From Pyxicephalus adspersus (lineage: Eukaryota > Chordata > Amphibia > Anura > Pyxicephalidae), in NCBI RefSeq assembly GCF_032062135.1, contig NC_092859.1, positions 65,915,456-65,979,455 on the forward strand: a stretch of 64,000 bases of DNA, written 5' to 3'. Each line of letters opens with the position of its first letter. Within the stretch, counting starts at the first letter, position 1. The notes below the pieces were generated by a model. It saw nothing but the letters and a program-made list of their open reading frames with translations, did no database searches and was not told the origin of the DNA. This document shows, in pieces, positions 56,912 through 64,000 of the stretch. Both the position numbers and the translations under genes were made by a program.

Positions 56912-58490
56912 ATGGAGGAGGATATTGAGGTGGAGTTGCTTTTCACCACTGCTGTTGTAGCAACAAACACAACTCTTCTGGTTACTGCAGAGGAGGAGCA
57001 GCAACAACAACCCAAGGAGCAGCCTTCAACTTCGCGACGGGTCCGGGAGCCACGTTTCATGGAGCGTAGCCACCTGGATAATACACATGACCAGGATGTC
57101 AAAAGGTGTTTCCGTCTGTCCTGCCAGGTCATCCATTACCTGTACAGCTTGCTGGAAGCTAAAATTGCTCCACAAGCAAAGAGAAGCCAGGCTGTGCCAG
57201 GAATTACAAGGCTCTTGGACACTCTCTATATTTAAGGAAGGGGTTCCTTTCAAACCTCCTCAGCCTTATTTTGTGGACTAAGCCAGCCTACAGTTTCCAG
57301 AGTTTTTTGAAGCTCATAGATGCCATTGTGGACCTTGTCCCACTATATATTCAGTTCCCTCAAACAGCTCAGGAGTGGAGGAAGGTAAATGTGGATTTAT
57401 TCAGGCGAGCATGATTTCCTAAAGTTTTGGGGGCCATTGATGGCACCCATGTGGCAATGCAGGCCCCTAAACTGCAGGAAATTGCCTTTCGCAATCTGAA
57501 GCGATATCATTCGATGAATGTAGAAATAGTGTGTGATGCCACCAGGAAAATCATGAGTGCTTGCACAGGTTTCCCAGGATCATGCCATGATGCCTATATC
57601 CTCAGACAGCCAGTCAGACAGCCTTCTACCAGAAATTCATCTCTGGAGAAATGCCCGAGGGCTGGTTAATTGGTAATGTATAATGTCATTAGTGTAATTC
57701 AACTAACAGTAGTAAAATCATAAAGACACCTATTATGTTGCTATGTCCCTTTGCATTGTCAGAATGCCAGGCTATGACCTATATTGTATATATGTAATAT
57801 TTTGTGCTACCATCTAATTTAGCAAATCATTTATAAATATTGTACAATATTGGGAGGATGGGTGAAGAACTAACTTTCAGATATTCACAGAATTGCTAGT
57901 ATATTTACTATGTTCACAGCTCACAGTACTTCAGTGTGGTAGTCAGTAGTAACAATGGCTCCTAACAACCAAAAAGCAATAAAGTGACCGAAGAGCACAA
58001 CCCTTAGCAACCTTTGTAAAACACTCTAGTGTTACACTGCATTCACAGAACACTTACTATACCAAGAACTAACACGTGTTATGTTTGTCTTTTTACAGCT
58101 AACAAAGGATATGGGCAGCCTCCATGGCTTATGACAGCTGTGCGTCACACCCGGACAGAATCAGAGCATAATTACAACAAGGCTCTGCAAAAAACCCGGG
58201 GGGTGAACTCACCTACGCACCATGGAAAGCTGCCCGAGTCATCATGGCATGCTGCGTCCTGCACAACCTGTGCTTGCACCATGGTGATACCTGGGACATT
58301 CCAGAGGAACTCGAGCCAGGGGTGCACCAACATCCTGCCTCCAGCTCCCAAAGCACAGCAGAGGGCCATCGACTCAGGGATGAACTCATTGCCAACGTCT
58401 TTGCGCTTAAGTATTTATAAATATTTACGATGCATTACATATTTCAGCACATCATGTTTGTGTTACAAACCAACCTAGGAGTTTAAGTCA
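56912..58490 (+). pseudogene. Harbinger (HARBI1-type) transposase, split by an intron-like gap, broken
   Basis: From Met 56912: acidic start, then FMERSHLDNTHDQDVKRCFR, LSCQVIHYLYSLLEAKIAPQ, VPGITRLLDTLYI. Frames shift after 57235. The frame 57427-57669 holds the DDE core: LGAIDGTHVAMQAP (first Asp), NVEIVCDATRKIMS and FPGSCHDAYILRQ (second Asp region). About 430 non-coding bases follow, ended by an acceptor-like TTTTTACAG at 58098. The last part reads NKGYGQPPWLMTAVRHTRTE, SEHNYNKALQKTRG, then in another frame PWKAARVIMACCVLHNLCLH. The VERTFG segment that carries the catalytic Glu is deleted between these, so the enzyme is dead. Confidence 0.85.
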
Positions 58491-59294
58491 TAGCAAGCAC
58501 ACTTTAATTGTTTGGGAAATGAAATAGCAGACATATTTGTGTAAGAGCTGGACCATTATGTGACACTTTACAAAACCACATTGCCAAATTGGGGCAGAGT
58601 GCAATTTAGTGCAGATTTGGGCAAGCATTGCTTATGCAGCCAGAAAAGCATGAAAAATACAATCCAGCACCATGTAGTTGCCACTAAAACATGATTGACT
58701 ATTCTGCTTAACATATCCTAATAATGTAATCTGTATTTTTACAGGGCCATAACATCCCTCTGCTGTGCTGCCAAGCCTCTGGAATGTCGCATCACAGCCT
58801 ACTGTACATTCGTGGATGATATTGCTTCCGGTTAAAGGAGAAATACACCTTTATGTTCCCCCACTCCCAAGCTGATGTGAGGAAGTGAATATATAGTGGG
58901 CCAAGGTCTAAAATGGCATTTAAACTTTCAGAAACACACAGGAAACTGTAGACTGGCTCAGTGCACAAATTAAGGGCAATGTGGTTTGAAAGGATTTCCT
59001 TCCTAAAATATATAGAGAGTCCAGGTGCCTCGTCATTTTTTGCCCCGCGTAGCTTCTCTTGGTTTTTGCAGCAAATTTAGCTTCCAGAAAGATGTACAGG
59101 TCATGACCTGGCGGGACAGGCGTAAACGCCTTTTGACATTCTAGTCATTGGTTTGAGGAGCAAAAAAAAAGGACTGTTGGCAGAAAGCAATAAAATATGT
59201 TTGGAAGTTAAATTGTCCCTGGCATTTTTCAATACAAACTTACTAATACAATTAGAATCGTGTACACACATAAATAAAGCAAACTATCTGGTAT

Positions 59295-59823
59295 TTAACC
59301 ACCTGGGAGTTTCACTGATGTCTAGATTTCTGTACCAATTTTTAAAATTGTAGACCTGTAATTTTTTTACAGAAATATGTCCAAACAAGGGTCTAGTAGA
59401 TGTCATGAATATAAAAAATGTTTAAAACACACAATCATGTAAAAAAAAAAAATATATATATATATTATATAAAGATTTATTTGTATTGGACCCAATACAG
59501 CTTTTTTGTATTGAGCTCAATACAAAGTTATTTGAATTTCCCGCCCCGCCTCCCGCACCAACGCATGCAGCGACGTCACCAAGAAACCCCGGAGATCGTC
59601 ACTGCACTCGCCGGGAAAAGACAGAAGAGGACAGATGTGTCCGGAGGAGCTGCGGGGACTGGGTAAGTATATTCTTTCAATTAAAATCCGATTGTCATAC
59701 AATGTATGACAATCGGATTGCAATATAATGTTTGTTTACCCACCTGAGAAAAGTTCGGGTTTAACACTTTTTGCAAGTGTTTTTACCCCGAACCAAGGTC
59801 GGGTTTAACGGCCGGGTGGTTAA
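59295..59823. mobile_element. piggyBac-like MITE with TTAA duplication and internal hairpin
   Basis: TTAA at 59295-59298 and 59820-59823 flank inverted ends (CCACCTGGG on the left, CCGGGTGG on the right). A perfect 16-bp hairpin (AATCCGATTGTCATAC, 3-base loop) lies at 59685-59719. The Harbinger flanks read through across one TTAA (compare GAGTGCTTGACCCTGC with the complement of 60715-60735). There is no coding capacity. (A/T)n fills 59443-59475. Confidence 0.85.
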
Positions 59824-60219
59824 GAGTGCTTGACCCTGCTTGTAAGTTTGGCAATCAATGTGGTTGTGAGATTCAAATTGACCTGTATTGGATTGTAGAT
59901 GCGCACAGAACAGGGAGCAGGTGTGCGCTAATTAATTGCTATGACTCACCATTGACAGAGCCTAACAGATCCTCCTGAATCACGCAGCTGCAAACTAATC
60001 ACCTTAATTGGCGGATTCTCGACCCCTATTGCTCATTTATCAAGGCAGGAATCTGGCTGGCAAGTGTAGGCGAGTGTACTAGCACTCCGCTCCGGCCGGC
60101 GGAAAAACGCGTGTAAATACGTGCATCAAGCCTTTGCGTATTTGCTTGTTAAATCAGGGCCTTAGTTTCCATCATTGGTTTCAGTAATTTCACAATAAAA
60201 ACAACTACTAAATATGATT

Positions 60220-60262
<43 letters not shown>

Positions 60263-60296
60263 ATATATATATATATTTATACTATATTGACACAAT

Positions 60297-60422
60297 AGCC
60301 CTGATTTATAATGGAGCAAAAGGGGTCGAGAATCTGCCAATTAAGGCGATTAGTTTTCAGCTGCACGATTCAGGAGAATCTGTTAAGCTCTGTCAAAGGA
60401 GATCATAGCTGTTAATTAGCGC

Positions 60423-60461
<39 letters not shown>

Positions 60462-62393
60462 AGTGGGACATTTGCACAATGTTGATTTGCTGCCACACAA
60501 CTCCTCTGTTCATTTGTGGTAGTGTTATAGGTTTTGTGCTGTGCTACCTGATCCTAGCCTCATTGTATACAAACACACCTCCACTTGCTGTCCAAACATG
60601 TTGTCAGTTAGTTGTCCAGCTGAGTTACATACTCATTCTAACACACCTGATGGTGATAGAAGGAGGTCAAGGTTGCCAAGCACAACATCAAACCACATTG
60701 ATTGCCAAGCTCACAAGCAGGATCAAGCACTCTTAGAAAAGAAATAGATGTTCTATTGTTGCTTAACTTAATTTTGTTCATTACATACTGGATTGTATGC
60801 ATTATTTAGGTGTTTACACAAAACAAATAGTACTTAGTATATCAAGCTTCCAGGGACAAATTCCCTTTGTGTCAAACATGATTTCCTATTTTTTCCAGCC
60901 TTTCAGTTTGTTTATGCAGGTTTGAATGGCCTTTTAGACCTTGGCCCACTATATATTTACTTACTCGCCTCAGCTTAGTAGTGGAAGCACATAAAGGTGG
61001 ATTCCTCCTTTAAACCAGAAGCATAATCCTTCATGAATGATGCTTGATGCAAACCCCATGACATCAGAAATCATTGGAAGAAATAGGCACTCTTTTCCAT
61101 TTGAAGCATGTTAACCAATATGGCCAAAAAAAACCCTCTTTGACTATTTCTTCCTATAATTTCTCTTTTATGTACACACATATAAATGCATACATACATA
61201 CATACATATATGTATGTATGTACATACATGAGTGCACATGAAGACAAACAAACAATATACTCCTAAAAAGAAAAACTTACCCGAATGAGGATCCTTCTCT
61301 GAAAAAGTGGCCGGTGCATTTTTCTACTGATAAATCACAGTTCACGCACTTAGAGCGGGACCGCTTTCGTGCACAACTATGCACATCAGGCTTCTGTGTT
61401 TTGGCGCACAACTATGCGCAACAGACAACAGTTTTAATAGGACAATTGTGCTGTTTTTAGCTTTTCAACAATTCAGAGAAAGGAACTGCTTCAAAACACA
61501 ATTGACTTGTTAAATTGGAGGTCTGTTGGATCACCTAAGGTTAAAAGTTCCTGGGAGATTGTAAAGGAGACAAAAACAAACCCCCCATAAAAAACGACAA
61601 AATTTAGAAAACAACTTTATTCAAAATAAACACATTTGCTAAAATGTTACATTAACATATAAGGACCACACAGACACCACAAAATTTACATTACAAAAAA
61701 AAAACAAACACATGTAAACCCACATTTCCATATAAAGCCCAAATGGTTCAAAAATGGTCCAAGAAATATTGCATTCAAAAAATACTTACCCAAGCAATAT
61801 GCAATTTTTACCTATCAAGGGAAACTGGATTAGCAAATTTTTATGCAGAACAAACATTTAAAGGGGGTAATTAAGACATAATATTCCAATTAAAAAAAAT
61901 GGCCACAAACACAATAGCATAGCATTAACACTGACTTCCTAATTGCAAAAAGGACATTGAAACGTTCAAAGTTTAAAAAACAAAAGCAGCTATTGTGCTA
62001 GTATTAAGCAAACTATGAAATGTAGCAACATGGATTAGAAGAACACCACAAACAACTCCCCCCCCCAGACAAAAAAACAGACAAAGGAAAAGGCAAGTTA
62101 GACAACACCCTTATAAATGCTCATGTTTATGCGCATAGCTGATACAAATTTGCGTGTAATTGGGACATGCGCAGTCTATGTAATTTAGCTTTTTGTTTTT
62201 TGACAGTTTTACATTCCATAATCATTTATTGATATGATCCTTTACATTTGCACACCAGTGAACAGCTAACAGCTATCTAATAAATAATAAATTAAAACAA
62301 AGTAGGCTTTAATGTTCAAGTCATTTATTAAATGTGTGTTTGGTGTAACTTTTAACATTTTTGATTATTATTTTTATATTATATTATTGTTTT

Positions 62394-62444
<51 letters not shown>

Positions 62445-62940
62445 CACACATAAATATATATCTATTGAAGCAAAGAAAAACTTGATTCAAAACTTAGTAT
62501 TTATCACCAGGGGATCCTCGGGTCAGGCATCGTAAGCGTTTAGGTAGGCGCCTATGTAAACAGCTGAAATCACATTCTTTCCAAACCTGAAAATATTAGG
62601 TCATTTAAAAATATGCTTATTTCTTAGCTAATATATATGTTTTAAACATTTGAACACATTATTATAAACATTTTTATTTAGGGCTAAGTAAAAGATGTGT
62701 GCCATTAGAAAGAATTATTTTTTAGGGGAACAGTGACTTTTAATGCAACCTCGCCAGTGTCGAGCTGCTGGAGATGCATGGTTTGGAGAGAGCAATCATT
62801 TCAGTTGATAACTGCCAGGAGAATACGCCAGCGTATTCTCGCCGGCTAAAAATTGGTTGATAAACAGGTTTTGGGTGTCTGATTTCTGATTGCGAATACG
62901 TGCGAGCAAGCTTCCAATTTTGCTTGATGAATCAGGCTCC
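60297..62940 (+). mobile_element. Harbinger-family copy H6, non-coding
   Basis: It opens GCCCTGATTTATAATGGAGC and closes GCTTGATGAATCAGGC, the inverted ends of this family. 60480-61330 matches copies H1 and H3, and 62500-62940 matches H1 and H4. 61590-62130 is A-rich and non-coding (AACTTTATTCAAAATAAAC). A 33-base T run at 60425-60457 replaces sequence right after the left end. (TA)n runs lie at 60224-60255 just outside and 62397-62440 inside. Confidence 0.7.
60425..60457. repeat. Poly-T run
   Basis: An uninterrupted T run at the exact point where the identity to 55597-55691 ends. It may mark an assembly join or a poly-A insertion. Confidence 0.9.
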
Positions 62941-63911
62941 CCGCATAAGAAAAACATTTTAATAATACCAACTCTGAAGAGGAATACTGTCTTGTAATTA
63001 TTACCTCTGTAATGATCTTTTATAGTTTTATACGTCATACTTGTAAGCAGTTGTACTAGTAAACAGCTGTTAGTTGTCAATCATTCTAGAGTCTGCAATT
63101 TAAACTACAATGTATAGTAATTAATTAAATACTTAAACAGTTAACATTATTTTGTGGATCTCTTTCAACCATTTAAAATATTTACCCAAATTATTTACCT
63201 ATCATCCCAGAACCAGTATTTAATTTTTGTCATTTTAATTAGGAATAATAAATCGATATTAATGATGCATCATTTTTTTTCCTTATTAATATCAAATTAT
63301 CTTATTCTACTGAAGATATTATTATTATGAAACTGACTTTTTCATAAAAGATATTCTGATACCTATTTAGGCCCATTTATTAAACAACAAATAATAAATA
63401 AAGGCAAAGTCATACTTCACCAATTCCCTTTTATCTTTTAACATAATCCTAAATAAAGTTTAATTTATTGGTACCATAAACATATAAGACCTGGCAAACA
63501 AGCATGTAACAAATAATAACAATACCATGGCAACTTATTTTGTTTGTCTTTTTTGGCTTGTTTTAGGTTATTTATTCTCCTTCCAGTCCTAATTAAACTC
63601 ACTGTTAGTTAAATTGTAATCCAATCCCTCAAAAGTTTTTTTTATTATGTGTTTTTAACAACCATGTGTCTTGTCCATCAACAAAAGACTCTCCTAAGCT
63701 TTTCCCAGTCACATGTGAACCAACACTTACTCAGACACCAGAGCACAATTAAGTAAGATTAATTCTTTAATTTTATACTTTTGTTGACTAGTATCATATA
63801 CTGTTATCATTCAATGTTTTTTTTTTTGCAATAATTATTGTTAAGTTGAAGCACAGATGCTTTAAGCCATTTGATTCAATCACAACCACGTGCAAACTAT
63901 ATATTCCATGG

Positions 63912-63946
<35 letters not shown>

Positions 63947-64000
63947 TATATATAAAATAGAAACAAAATTATAAAATATATAAAAATAATGATCAAAAAT
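62941..64000. other. AT-rich tail without recognised features
   Basis: No coding or repeat family seen. A poly-A run at about 63910-63942 leads into (TA)n, which could be the tail of a retroposed sequence outside recognition. Confidence 0.5.

Larger units (their letters stand above)
55594..60165 (+). mobile_element. Harbinger-family element H5 with transposase
   Basis: The left subterminal region (55598-55745) and the right one (59862-60017) are inverted copies, sharing for example CAATCCAATACAGGTCAATT and its complement. The right end closes in TTAAATCAGGGCC near 60165. Between them lie the 3' part of a Myb-type accessory gene (minus) and a HARBI1-type transposase (plus), in divergent order. 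A piggyBac-like MITE is inserted at 59295-59823. The outermost left bases are replaced by the 55566-55597 segment. Confidence 0.7.

Overview
This 64-kb window is eukaryotic, repeat-saturated, AT-rich DNA from a draft assembly (one run of N at 32080-32848). The mix of Ty3/Gypsy, BEL/Pao, DIRS, L2, CR1 and Tx1/L1 retroelements with Harbinger, hAT, Tc1, mariner, pogo and piggyBac DNA transposons, most of them in several copies, points to an amphibian, most likely a frog. That is an inference from repeat content, because no intact host gene is present to confirm it. No complete open host gene, tRNA, rRNA or CRISPR array was found. Every recognisable coding sequence is broken by stops, frameshifts or truncation.

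Layout. 1-2801: the 3' half of a Ty3/Gypsy chromodomain element with its 3' LTR. 3690-6290: a DIRS-type element on the minus strand. 6402-7725 and 9940-10231: Harbinger-family pieces. 8382-8930: a piggyBac-like end and a long inverted repeat. 9235-9939: a BEL/Pao integrase (minus). 10232-11735: a second Ty3/Gypsy reverse transcriptase joined directly to its LTR (minus). 11740-14457: a hAT-like remnant beside an intronless PC-esterase (PCED1-like) pseudogene. 14458-18230: no recognised feature. 18230-21330: a Harbinger copy with a spliced Myb/SANT-like gene. 21600-22946: a second PCED1-like copy next to hAT-type ends. 23150-27045: a three-level nest, piggyBac inside Tc1 inside a Harbinger-family copy.

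27146-28410: L2 (minus). 30420-33340: a full-length pogo-type element with TA target duplication, holding the gap and an 18-bp minisatellite. 33615-34393: a solo LTR with a perfect 5-bp target duplication. 34640-36620: L2 and Tx1/L1 fragments. 39058-41290: a mariner fragment, a palindromic MITE and a Ty3/Gypsy integrase. 42303-43589: a complete-length mariner. 44785-47035: a hAT end and a large 51/54-bp minisatellite. 47150-49790: L2 then CR1, the latter carrying a small hAT remnant. 49940-52200: a hAT transposase (minus). 53930-62940: a Harbinger cluster with Myb/SANT-like genes, a HARBI1-type transposase and a piggyBac-like MITE. The last kilobase is AT-rich with no feature.

The genes do not form a shared pathway; the logic of the region is nested insertion and decay. 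The points most worth attention are two intronless PCED1-like (SGNH hydrolase) copies embedded in hAT-like repeat DNA, which suggests a host gene picked up and multiplied by a mobile element; a chain of three abutting segments at 55470-55691, each identical to a different place in the same window; and two hammerhead-like motifs.
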